DNA from: RCIO01 sp035555795
Lineage (GTDB): Bacteria; Pseudomonadota; Alphaproteobacteria; Rhizobiales; Rhizobiaceae
Length of the DNA: 64,000 nt
Direction: 5' to 3'
Assembly: GCA_035555795.1 (NCBI GenBank)
Contig: DATMGE010000039.1
Span: forward strand, 26,161-90,160
Below are positions 55,110 through 63,209 of the stretch, one piece after another (position 1 is the first letter of the stretch; the number at the start of each line of letters is the position of its first letter). The notes beneath the pieces are model-generated. The model worked only from the letters and a program-made list of their open reading frames with translations, searched no databases and had not been told where the DNA came from. The position numbers were made by a program, and so were the translations under genes.

Positions 55110-55709
55110 ATGTCATCCCCGCACGATATCGACGAGTGGAAACCATGGAGCCCGGCGGAGCTTGCCGGGCGCCTGCGCGCCATTGCCGCGCCGTGGTATG
55201 TGGCCGGCGGCTGGGCGCTCGACCTGTGGCACGGCCGGGAGACGCGCTTGCATGAAGACCTCGAATTCGTCGTGCTGCGCGACGACCTGCCCGTCTTCCT
55301 GCCAGCCCTGCCAGAATTCGACATGTACACGGCCCATGACGGCGTCCTGACACCGCTGCCGCCCGGCCGGTTGCCCGAGCAGAAAACATTCCAGATCTGG
55401 TGCTGGGAGCGCGCGGCTTCATGCTGGCGCGTGGACATGATGATCGAGAACGGCACGCCGGACAGATGGGTCTACAAGCGCGATCCGGCAATCACCTGCC
55501 CGCGCGGCGACGCGATCCACACATCACCGGACGGGGTCCCCTATCTCGATCCCGCCGCAGTGCTGCTGTTCAAGGCAAAGTACCGGCGCGAGAAGGACGA
55601 ACTGGATTTCGCCAATGCGCTCCCGCGCCTGACGCCTGCCGACCGCGCCCGGTTGAAGGACTGGCTGGCCGCCACCCATCCCAATCATGAATGGAGTGAA
55701 GCGCTGTAG
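55110..55709 (+). CDS. Nucleotidyltransferase-like protein (AAD-2''/lincosamide transferase family)
   Basis: The 199-residue product has WYVAGGWALDLWHGRETRLH and EDLEF (residues 29-53), matching the GGWALD...H.D(I/L)(D/E) core of aminoglycoside and lincosamide nucleotidyltransferases. The metal ligands would be D50 and E52. An LLFKAKYRREKDELDFANAL segment near the C-terminus also fits. The ATG at 55110 has GGAGG directly upstream. Resistance activity is not implied; many chromosomal members have no known substrate. Confidence 0.75.
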   Translation: MSSPHDIDEWKPWSPAELAGRLRAIAAPWYVAGGWALDLWHGRETRLHEDLEFVVLRDDLPVFLPALPEFDMYTAHDGVLTPLPPGRLPEQKTFQIWCWERAASCWRVDMMIENGTPDRWVYKRDPAITCPRGDAIHTSPDGVPYLDPAAVLLFKAKYRREKDELDFANALPRLTPADRARLKDWLAATHPNHEWSEAL

Positions 55710-55745
55710 CAACCGTCTCCGGCTTTTCAGCTGCCCCGCCCGGCG

Positions 55746-56714
55746 TCACACCATCCAAGGCGCGTAGACGGGGGTGCTGACGCGAACCATCTCTGCCGAA
55801 CGGCCACGGTCGCGGCGCACGGTTTCGACGATCTCGAAAGCCGAGCGGTCGGAGAGCAGGCGGCGCAGCGCTGCCGCATTCAGCTTGTGGCCGCCCCGAT
55901 AGGAGCGGAAGCAGCCGATGAAGCGCGCACCGGCAAGCGCCAGGTCGCCCATGGCGTCCAGCGTCTTGTGGCGCACGAACTCGTCGGTGTAGCGCAGGCC
56001 TTCCATGTTCACCACGCGGTGATCCTCGCCGATGACGACCGAGTTCTCCAGCGAGGAACCCAGCGCATAGCCGGCGGCCCACAGCCGCTCGACGTCCTTG
56101 AGGAAGCCGAAGGTGCGCGCGCGTGCGATCTCGCGGCGGAACGTGTCGGCCGTCACATCGGCGGCCAGCTTCTGGCGGCCGATCGCGGGGCTGTCGAAAT
56201 CGATCTCGACCTCGAACCGGGTGCCGTCATGCGGCTGGAATTCGGCCCAGGAAGAGCCATTGTCGATCCGCACCGGCTTGAGAACGCGGATGTAGCGGCG
56301 GCGCACATTGAGCGTCTCGATGCCGACCTGGTCGAATGCCTCGACGAAGTTCGCCGCGCTGCCATCCAGAATCGGCACTTCGCTGCCGTCGATCTCGATC
56401 GCGACATTGTCGATGCCAAGGCCGAGCAGCGCTGCCATCAGGTGCTCGACGGTCGCGACATGGACGCCGTTCACGTCGCCCAGCATGGTGCACAGATCGG
56501 TGCCGCCGATCTCGGAAGCCATCGCGCGGATGCGAACGCCATCCGGGCCATCATCCGGCACATGAAAAACGACCCCGGTATCGGGGTCGGCGGGATGAAA
56601 ATGGATGGTTACCGCTTTGCCGCTGTGAACGCCCACCCCTGACAGGGAGACGCTCGACTTCAGCGTTGTCTGATAATCGTACAACTCGATCGATCCCCAT
56701 ATGCGTGCCCGCAT
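55746..56714 (-). CDS. lpxC: UDP-3-O-acyl-N-acetylglucosamine deacetylase
   Basis: The 322-residue zinc enzyme commits the precursor to lipid A. It has YQTTLKSSVSLSGVGVHSGK, zinc ligand segment TVEHLMAALLGLGIDN (E90, H91) and KTLDAMGDLALAG with the second histidine and aspartate region. The ATG at 56714 is preferred to 56753, which is also open. It ends the leftward division cluster, as in many proteobacteria. Confidence 0.94.
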   Translation of the reverse strand: MRARIWGSIELYDYQTTLKSSVSLSGVGVHSGKAVTIHFHPADPDTGVVFHVPDDGPDGVRIRAMASEIGGTDLCTMLGDVNGVHVATVEHLMAALLGLGIDNVAIEIDGSEVPILDGSAANFVEAFDQVGIETLNVRRRYIRVLKPVRIDNGSSWAEFQPHDGTRFEVEIDFDSPAIGRQKLAADVTADTFRREIARARTFGFLKDVERLWAAGYALGSSLENSVVIGEDHRVVNMEGLRYTDEFVRHKTLDAMGDLALAGARFIGCFRSYRGGHKLNAAALRRLLSDRSAFEIVETVRRDRGRSAEMVRVSTPVYAPWMV

Positions 56715-56906
56715 GGGACAGCCACACGGCGGCCTAATGCCCGCATTCAACAAACCCGCCGCGCCTCACCCCCAACGCCAGCAGGCCGGAAACATTCACC
56801 GTGCAAGATAATAATCTGTCCTGCGCCATCAAAATCACGGTTTCTTACGTATTGTTACGATTCAGAGCTGCGCGCAAGGCCATGATTCGAGCGGTATAAT
56901 AACGCA

Positions 56907-56937
56907 TTTCGGGCGGAAATATGATCTCCGCCCGAAA
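56907..56937 (-). terminator. Stem-loop after ftsZ
   Basis: A perfect 11-bp stem, TTTCGGGCGGA with TCCGCCCGAAA, surrounds a 9-base loop, 22 bp past the ftsZ stop. Minus-strand sequence after it is AT-rich but not a pure T-run. It probably ends or stabilises the ftsQAZ transcript ahead of lpxC. Confidence 0.55.
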
Positions 56938-56958
56938 CAATCAATCGTTTTTCGCCCG

Positions 56959-58629
56959 TCAGTTCGCCTGGCGACGCAGGAAGGCCGGGATTTCCAGCTG
57001 GTCTTCCTCATGTGCGGCGCGCTGTTGCACGACCGGGCGACCCTGGTCGTCAAGCTGGCCGCGGCGCGGTGCATAGAGCTGCGAGTCCTGCGGCGCTAGG
57101 CGGCGTGCCTCGGGCGCGGGCTGCCGCAGGCGCGGCTCGCGCGGCTGCGCAGGCTGGAGGCGCGGCTCTTCCTCGCGGCGCGCCAGGCCGTTGGCCAGAC
57201 GCTTCAGCAGGCCCATCGGGCCGCGCTCGTCTGCCGCGCCACCATGGCCCGCATGGGCTTCCAGCTCGGCCTGCACGACCGGCGGAAAATCTTCCACGCG
57301 CGGCATGCGCGGGGCCTGTGCGACCGGCGCCTGCTGGGCATAGTGATGCGCCGGCTGCTGATGAAGCGCGGGCTGCGGAGCCGGAGCCGGCTGCGGGGCG
57401 GCCGGCGGCTGCTGGAACAGCTTGCTCTGCGGGCGGAATTCCTCGGCGGCTGCAACCGGACGCTGCTGCTGGGCGGCAGGCATGACGGCCTCGGCCTCGC
57501 GAATAGCCTCCGCGACCGGATCGGCAGCATGCTGCGCGTGGGCCACGGGCTGGGGCGCGGCCACCTGCGGGCGCGGCGCTTCCAGCTGCGGCTTGGGCTG
57601 CGGCTGGCCCTGACGCGGCGGCGTGCGCATGCCGGCCGACGGAGCCACGGAGACATCGCCCAGCATCTTGTCGATGCCGGTGGCGACGACGGAGACCCGG
57701 ATGACGCCCTCGAGTTCCTCGTCGAAGGTCGCGCCCAGGATGATGTTGGCGTCCTGATCGACTTCCTCGCGGATGCGGGTCGCCGCCTCGTCCACTTCGA
57801 ACAGCGTCATATCGCGGCCGCCGGTGATCGAGATCAGCAGACCCTTGGCGCCCTTCATCGAGGTCTCGTCGAGCAGCGGATTGGCGATCGCCGCTTCGGC
57901 GGCAGCCATCGCGCGGCCCTCGCCCGAAGCCTCGCCGGTGCCCATCATGGCCTTGCCCATCTCGCGCATCACCGAGCGCACGTCGGCGAAGTCGAGATTG
58001 ATCAGGCCTTCCTTGACCATCAGGTCGGTGATGCAGGCGACGCCGGAATAGAGGACCTGATCGGCCATCGCGAAGGCGTCGGCGAAGGTGGTCTTGTCAT
58101 TGGCGATCCGGAACAGGTTCTGGTTCGGGATCACGATCAGCGTGTCGACGCACTTCTGCAGTTCCTCGATGCCGAGGTCGGCAGTGCGCATGCGGCGCTG
58201 GCCTTCGAAGTGGAACGGCTTGGTCACGACGCCGACGGTCAGGATGCCCTTCTCGCGCGCCGCGCGGGCCACGACAGGAGCCGCGCCCGTGCCGGTGCCG
58301 CCGCCCATGCCGGCAGTGACGAAGCACATATGCGTGGAGGAGAGGTGATCGACGATCTCGTCGATGCATTCCTCGGCGGCCGCGCGGCCGACCTCGGGCT
58401 GCGAACCCGCGCCGAGACCTTCGGTGACATGCGCGCCGAGCTGGATCAGCCGCTCGGACTTCGACGTGGCCAGCGCCTGGGCGTCGGTGTTGGCGACGAC
58501 GAAATCGACGCCCTTCAGCCCGGCGGTGATCATGTTGTTGACGGCATTGCCACCGCCGCCGCCCACACCGAACACGGTGATGCGCGGACGCAATTCGGTA
58601 ATATCCGGCTTCTTGAGATTGATGGTCAT
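56959..58629 (-). CDS. ftsZ: Cell division GTPase FtsZ
   Basis: The product has 556 residues. The GTPase core has FGVGGGGGNAVNNMI (20-34) and tubulin signature GGGTGTG (109-115), with the T7-loop region NLDFADVRSVM. A long linker rich in Pro, Gln and Ala (about 330-530) precedes the conserved C-terminal peptide IPAFLRRQ (545-552) that binds FtsA. The length fits rhizobial FtsZ1 (about 550-600). It forms the division ring. Confidence 0.97.
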   Translation of the reverse strand: MTINLKKPDITELRPRITVFGVGGGGGNAVNNMITAGLKGVDFVVANTDAQALATSKSERLIQLGAHVTEGLGAGSQPEVGRAAAEECIDEIVDHLSSTHMCFVTAGMGGGTGTGAAPVVARAAREKGILTVGVVTKPFHFEGQRRMRTADLGIEELQKCVDTLIVIPNQNLFRIANDKTTFADAFAMADQVLYSGVACITDLMVKEGLINLDFADVRSVMREMGKAMMGTGEASGEGRAMAAAEAAIANPLLDETSMKGAKGLLISITGGRDMTLFEVDEAATRIREEVDQDANIILGATFDEELEGVIRVSVVATGIDKMLGDVSVAPSAGMRTPPRQGQPQPKPQLEAPRPQVAAPQPVAHAQHAADPVAEAIREAEAVMPAAQQQRPVAAAEEFRPQSKLFQQPPAAPQPAPAPQPALHQQPAHHYAQQAPVAQAPRMPRVEDFPPVVQAELEAHAGHGGAADERGPMGLLKRLANGLARREEEPRLQPAQPREPRLRQPAPEARRLAPQDSQLYAPRRGQLDDQGRPVVQQRAAHEEDQLEIPAFLRRQAN

Positions 58630-58698
58630 CTGTGTCGTCCTTTTCGCATGTTCACCGCGTCGCCGCCGCGGTCGCCACTGAGGCTAATCCCCGTCAAA

Positions 58699-60009
58699 CT
58701 AGAAACTCTCTTTCAGCCACCGACCCATCCGGTGGAACCGGCCGCCCGTGCCCGTCGCCCTCATTCGCAGGACACGGCCGCCCTGTACGCTTTCGACCCC
58801 CGCAACCTGCGGATAGATCATGAGACCGACCGCCGTCGCGAAGGCTGGTCCCTTTGCCGCTTCCGGCAATCCCGAAATCCCCATCGGGCGCCCTATCCTG
58901 ACGCTGCGCCCGAGGATTCGGCGCGCGGCTTCCGGAAGGCCAGACAACTGGCTGGCGCCTCCCGTCAGCACGATGCGCTTGCCGACCAGCCCCCCCAGGC
59001 CGGATCGATTGAGACGGTCACGCACCATCTCCATCGTCTCTTCGATACGTGCGCGGACGATGCGGTTCATCACCGCGCGCGGAATCTGCATGGCCGCATC
59101 GTGATCGTCGCCGCCGATCGGCTGGACGGTCACCATGTCGCGGTCTTCCACGCCGCCGGGCAGCGCCGACCCGTGCATCACCTTCAGCCGCTCGGCGAAA
59201 TCCGTGCGCGTCGAAAGCCCGCGCGCCAGATCGCCGGTCACATGGTTGCCGCCAATCGGCAGCGAATCCGCATGCACGAACTTGCCATCCGAGAAGACCG
59301 AAATCGTCGTGGTGCCGCCGCCGAGATCGATACAGGCCGCGCCCATTTCGGACTCGTCCTCGACCAGCGCCGCAAGGCCGCTGGCATAGGGCGTCACCAC
59401 CATCCGCTCGACGGAGAGATGCGCCCGGTTGATGCAGAGTTCGAGATTGCGCAGCGGCGCGGCATCGCCCGACACCACATGCATGTCCACGCCGAGCTCG
59501 TCACCGACCATGCCGCGCGGATCGCGCACGCCCTTCTCACCATCGAGCGAGAAGCCGACGGGCAGCGAATGAACGACCTGGCGGTCGGCACGCAATGCTT
59601 GGCGTGCGCCGGCGGCGAGCACCTGATCGATATCGGACTGGTCCGCCTCATGGCCGCCGAGCCTGATCGTGGCGGACATGACCTGGCTCCGAAGGCGTCC
59701 AGCACTCAGATTCACGATGAGGGAATCGACGGTCAGGCCGGCCATGCGCTCGGCCGCGTCAACGGCAAGCCGGATGGCCTGCTCGGCGCGGTCGAGATCG
59801 ACGATCACGCCGGATTTCACGCCAAGCGATTTCTGGTGGCCGATGCCGATGACCTGCACCTGATGCGTGCGCCCCGGCAGGAGGCGGCTGTCCTGACGCG
59901 GCTGGAGCCGCCCGATGATGCAGCAGATCTTGCTCGAACCGATATCCAGCACCGTCACGATGCCGGAGCGGCGCGCATTCGCATCCTTCTGGTTGCCGAG
60001 CCAACTCAT
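58699..60009 (-). CDS. ftsA: Cell division protein FtsA
   Basis: The 436-residue actin-like ATPase has VLDIGSSKICCIIG, the phosphate-1 loop, and a second phosphate loop ACIDLGGGTTTISVF. GIVLTGGASQLSGL is the adenosine segment, and the amphipathic C-terminal HRMGRWLKESF anchors to the membrane. It links FtsZ to the membrane. Its start overlaps the ftsQ stop by four bases. Confidence 0.96.
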   Translation of the reverse strand: MSWLGNQKDANARRSGIVTVLDIGSSKICCIIGRLQPRQDSRLLPGRTHQVQVIGIGHQKSLGVKSGVIVDLDRAEQAIRLAVDAAERMAGLTVDSLIVNLSAGRLRSQVMSATIRLGGHEADQSDIDQVLAAGARQALRADRQVVHSLPVGFSLDGEKGVRDPRGMVGDELGVDMHVVSGDAAPLRNLELCINRAHLSVERMVVTPYASGLAALVEDESEMGAACIDLGGGTTTISVFSDGKFVHADSLPIGGNHVTGDLARGLSTRTDFAERLKVMHGSALPGGVEDRDMVTVQPIGGDDHDAAMQIPRAVMNRIVRARIEETMEMVRDRLNRSGLGGLVGKRIVLTGGASQLSGLPEAARRILGRSVRIGRPMGISGLPEAAKGPAFATAVGLMIYPQVAGVESVQGGRVLRMRATGTGGRFHRMGRWLKESF

Positions 60010-60902
60010 ATACGCCGACCCTTCTTCCCGCTGACGAGCTGCTTCATCTCGTCCTGCCGCTCGCTCGCCGCCTCGGCGGAAAGCTGGATCGTGATGCGAT
60101 CCCTGAGACGCAGATCAACCGCGACGATGTCGCGGCCGAGCACGTCATGTTCGTCCTGCATCCGCGCGAACGCCGCCAGCGCGGCGTCCTCCCCGCGATC
60201 CGGCAGACGGATGACCACGCCATTGGCCAGATGAAGATCCCAGCGGCGGCCGGCGATGCGCACATAGCCGCGCACCTGCCCGGCAAGCTGCGGATAGGCC
60301 GTCACACGCCGCAGGAAATCGGCGGCACGGTCGGGCGCACCCTCGCCCACGACCAGCGGCAGTTCGGCGAAACGGTTGCCCGTCATCGGCGCGATGGGCC
60401 GTCCATCGGATTCGATCAGCGTAAGCTCGCCCTCATGCTGCCAGATCGCGAAGGCCTTGCGCTCGACGAGCGATACTTCGATCGCATCGGGATAGACCTT
60501 GCGGACGGTCGCACTCTCCACCCATGGCAGCGCGACGACGCGCTCGCGCGCCTCCCGCACATCAAGGCCGATCAGCGCCGTATAGCCGTCCAGCCCCAGG
60601 CTGCCGACGACATCGATCTCCGAAGTCTCGCGATTGCCGCTGACGCGCACATCGGCGACGGCAAAGCCGGTACGCGCAGTCACGCCCTTGATCAGCTCCG
60701 GCATATGGCCGCCGACGGCGGCGCCATAGATGCCGGTTGCGAGCAGCAGGCCGCCGGAGAGAAAGGTCGCCGCGAAGCGCGGAGCCTCGACATCGGGACC
60801 GAACAGACGCCCCAGCGCGCGCGCCGGCCGCCGCAACCAGCGCGGCAAAACGAAGCGCGGCGACGATGCCACGCCTGCGTGACCCGGCTTCAACGCAAAC
60901 AC
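60006..60902 (-). CDS. ftsQ: Cell division protein FtsQ
   Basis: The 298-residue product has a basic cytoplasmic N-terminus, one membrane helix (about 45-65; FLSGGLLLATGIYG), then a POTRA domain (about 77-145; VADVRVSGNRETSEIDVVGS) and a beta domain. It starts at GTG 60902 inside the end of ddl (13-bp overlap) and overlaps ftsA. It recruits FtsL/FtsB at the septum. Confidence 0.93.
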   Translation of the reverse strand: MFALKPGHAGVASSPRFVLPRWLRRPARALGRLFGPDVEAPRFAATFLSGGLLLATGIYGAAVGGHMPELIKGVTARTGFAVADVRVSGNRETSEIDVVGSLGLDGYTALIGLDVREARERVVALPWVESATVRKVYPDAIEVSLVERKAFAIWQHEGELTLIESDGRPIAPMTGNRFAELPLVVGEGAPDRAADFLRRVTAYPQLAGQVRGYVRIAGRRWDLHLANGVVIRLPDRGEDAALAAFARMQDEHDVLGRDIVAVDLRLRDRITIQLSAEAASERQDEMKQLVSGKKGRRI

Positions 60903-61816
60903 GACGCGTCCTCCACAATCCAGCGAACCAATTCACCAAAGGAATGACCGGCATCCAGAGCAATCTCCGGCACCAGCGATGTCGGCGTCATGCCCGGCTG
61001 GGTGTTGACCTCCAACCAGATGATCTCGCCATTTTCGGAATGGCGATCATCGTAGCGAAAGTCGGATCGGGAGACGCCCCGGCAGCCGATGGCTTGATGA
61101 GCCTTGAGCGCCAGTGTCTGTATTTTTTGGTAAATATTCGGTGAAATTTTTGCCGGGCATTCGTGTTTTGAGCCGCCGGGCGCGTATTTCGAATCGTAAT
61201 CGTAGAAGCTGTGACCGACCGGAATGATCTCGGTCACCCCGAGCGCGACATCGCCCATGACCGCGCAGGTGAGCTCCCGCCCATGTACGAAACGCTCAAC
61301 CATGACGGTCGCGCCGTAATTCCACTCGGTCGACGAAACGATCTGCGGCGGGTGCGCCTGACCCTCGCCGACGATGACGACGCCGAAGCTCGACCCTTCA
61401 TTGACCGGCTTGACGACATAGGGCGGCTTCATCGGATGCTCGACGCCGATCGCGAAGCGGTCGACCACCCGCGCCTCAGCAACGGGAATGCCGGCAGCCT
61501 TGGCGACCTTCTTGGCCTGAACCTTGTTCATCGCCAGGGCCGAGGCCAGCACGCCCGAATGCGTATAGGGAATCTCCAGATATTCGAGGATGCCCTGGAT
61601 CGTGCCATCCTCGCCGTAAGGGCCATGCAGCGCGTTGAATGCGACGTCAGGCTTCAACTCGCCAAGCACGGCAGCAACGTCGCGCGTGACATCGATGCGC
61701 GTGACACGGAAACCTTCGCCTTCCAGAGCGTCGGCGCAGGCATTGCCGGACGCCAGGCTCACCGGTCGCTCCGATGAAAACCCACCCATCAATACGGCAA
61801 CATGCTGGCCTGCCAT
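60890..61816 (-). CDS. ddl: D-alanine-D-alanine ligase
   Basis: The 308-residue ATP-grasp enzyme starts GQHVAVLMGGFSSERPVSL after the ATG at 61816. A GTG at 61852 has a better-spaced GGAG but adds a non-conserved extension. LHGPYGEDGTIQG, KPVNEGSSFGV and LEVNTQPGMT are family motifs. It joins two D-alanines for the cell wall. Upstream lies an unusually wide gap to murB. Confidence 0.93.
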   Translation of the reverse strand: MAGQHVAVLMGGFSSERPVSLASGNACADALEGEGFRVTRIDVTRDVAAVLGELKPDVAFNALHGPYGEDGTIQGILEYLEIPYTHSGVLASALAMNKVQAKKVAKAAGIPVAEARVVDRFAIGVEHPMKPPYVVKPVNEGSSFGVVIVGEGQAHPPQIVSSTEWNYGATVMVERFVHGRELTCAVMGDVALGVTEIIPVGHSFYDYDSKYAPGGSKHECPAKISPNIYQKIQTLALKAHQAIGCRGVSRSDFRYDDRHSENGEIIWLEVNTQPGMTPTSLVPEIALDAGHSFGELVRWIVEDASCLR

Positions 61817-62243
61817 TGCGCCGTCGTCCCTCTCCAACGCTCCCTCGGGCACCTGACTCCGAGTATGAATCTCCCACCCCTGCTTGATATGCGCAGGGCA
61901 AGAACGCTGAGACGCGTAAACGACTCAAATCAGGAGGTGCCGTAGGGCCAAAGAATCAGAGAGTTGAATCCGTGGCAAGACCTGTCAGCAATTTGATTAA
62001 AATTCCTGCTTCCTGTCGCAAGTTCGACGCAAGACAGCCGTTGGAGCCGCGCACGTCCGGATGCATATCCGGGCCGCCGATCCATCCTTCAATTCAGCGG
62101 CATTCGTGCGAGGCAAGGAGACCGCCCGGCCGCAAGAATGCCTAGAGCGGTTCAGCATTTCACGGAAACGCCGACCCGCTCTAGCTCTTTGTTTTAGCCG
62201 CATTTCTGCGACGCCAAGCGATTCCGCTTGGCTGCAAAATGCT
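61817..62243. other. 427-bp gap between murB and ddl
   Basis: This stretch breaks the otherwise tight murC-murB-ddl-ftsQ-ftsA-ftsZ run. Its murB-side quarter is the mosaic repeat (62142-62247). The rest (about 61820-62140) has no convincing gene and presumably carries a promoter for ddl-ftsQ-ftsA-ftsZ, which I could not identify with confidence. Confidence 0.55.
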
Positions 62244-62247
62244 CTAG
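62142..62247 (-). repeat. Intergenic mosaic repeat (copy D, inverted, complete)
   Basis: Bounded by CTAG-AGCGG and GCTCTAG, this is the inverted counterpart of copy B. Read on the minus strand it has GAGCATTTTGCAGCCAAGCG, GAATCGCTTGGCGTCGCAG, AAATGCGG, then GAGCGGGTCGGCGTTTCCG and GAAATGCTGAACCGCTC. Its murB-side end contains the murB stop codon. Confidence 0.75.
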
Positions 62248-63209
62248 AGAAGCTGCCCCAGAAAAGGCTGCACATCCTTGCCGGGCCTGAACCGGCCGAT
62301 GCGCTTGATTTCCCACCCAAGCCGGATACCGGAGCTTTCCAGCACCCGCGCACGCACGGTTTCGCCGAGGAATTCGAGATCGTAGCCGGTCGCGCTGCCG
62401 ATATTGATCATGAAATTGCAATGCATGGGCGACATCTGCGCCCCGCCGATCTGCAAGCCGCGACAGCCGGCCTTATCGATCTCCTTCCAGGCCGACGTGC
62501 CAGGCGGGTTCTTGAAGGTCGAGCCGCCGGTCTTCTCGCGGATCGGCTGCACCGTCTCGCGATGATGCTGGACCTCGTCCATGGCCTTGCGGATGACGGC
62601 CGCGTCTTCCGCATAGCCTTCCATCACCGCGCCGGTGAAGATCAGACCCTCCGGCGCCGCCGAATGGCGATAGGCATAGCCCATATCCGCATTGGTCAGC
62701 ACATGGCGGTTGCCCTGGCGGTCGAGCGCGTGGACCTCGACGACGCGCTCGCGCGTCTCCACGCCGTTCGCCCCGGCATTCATGCGCAGCGCGCCGCCGA
62801 TGGAGCCGGGAATGCCGTGATAGAAATGGAAGCCCCCAATGCCGGCTTCGAGCGCTACCGCCGCGACGCGCTTGTCGGGCACCGAAGCGCCGACCTTGAT
62901 ACGATTGTCGCCGATGGCCGTGACATCGCCGAAGCCCTTGGCCGAAAGGCGGATGACGACGCCGGGAATACCCCCGTCGCGCACCAGAAGGTTCGAGCCG
63001 ATGCCGACGGTCATGACGGGGACGTCTGCCGGCAACACCTTCAGGAACGCTGCCAGATCGTCTTCGTCGGCGGGCTGGAACAGCAGTTCAGCCGGCCCGC
63101 CGGCGCGGAACCAGGTGATCCTGTCCATGCCCGCATCCGGCGTCAGCCTGCCGCGCAGGCCGGACAGAAGCTCGCCAAGGCTTTCGATCAGGCGCGCACC
63201 GTCCGTCAT
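62244..63209 (-). CDS. murB: UDP-N-acetylenolpyruvoylglucosamine reductase
   Basis: The 321-residue flavoenzyme has ITWFRAGGPAELLFQPAD (FAD domain), GSNLLVRDGGIPGVVIRL, GIPGSIGGALRMNAGA and GGSTFKNPPG with the catalytic serine/threonine region. It reduces the enolpyruvyl group to form MurNAc. The start overlaps the murC stop (ATGA). The stop (TAG) lies inside the terminal CTCTAG of a mosaic repeat. Confidence 0.95.
   Translation of the reverse strand: MTDGARLIESLGELLSGLRGRLTPDAGMDRITWFRAGGPAELLFQPADEDDLAAFLKVLPADVPVMTVGIGSNLLVRDGGIPGVVIRLSAKGFGDVTAIGDNRIKVGASVPDKRVAAVALEAGIGGFHFYHGIPGSIGGALRMNAGANGVETRERVVEVHALDRQGNRHVLTNADMGYAYRHSAAPEGLIFTGAVMEGYAEDAAVIRKAMDEVQHHRETVQPIREKTGGSTFKNPPGTSAWKEIDKAGCRGLQIGGAQMSPMHCNFMINIGSATGYDLEFLGETVRARVLESSGIRLGWEIKRIGRFRPGKDVQPFLGQLL

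Noticed and set aside
57244..60234. 996-codon plus-strand frame antisense to ftsZ and ftsA
   Set aside because: It is the mirror of two certain genes in GC-rich DNA, has no recognisable domain, and its composition reflects the opposite strand.
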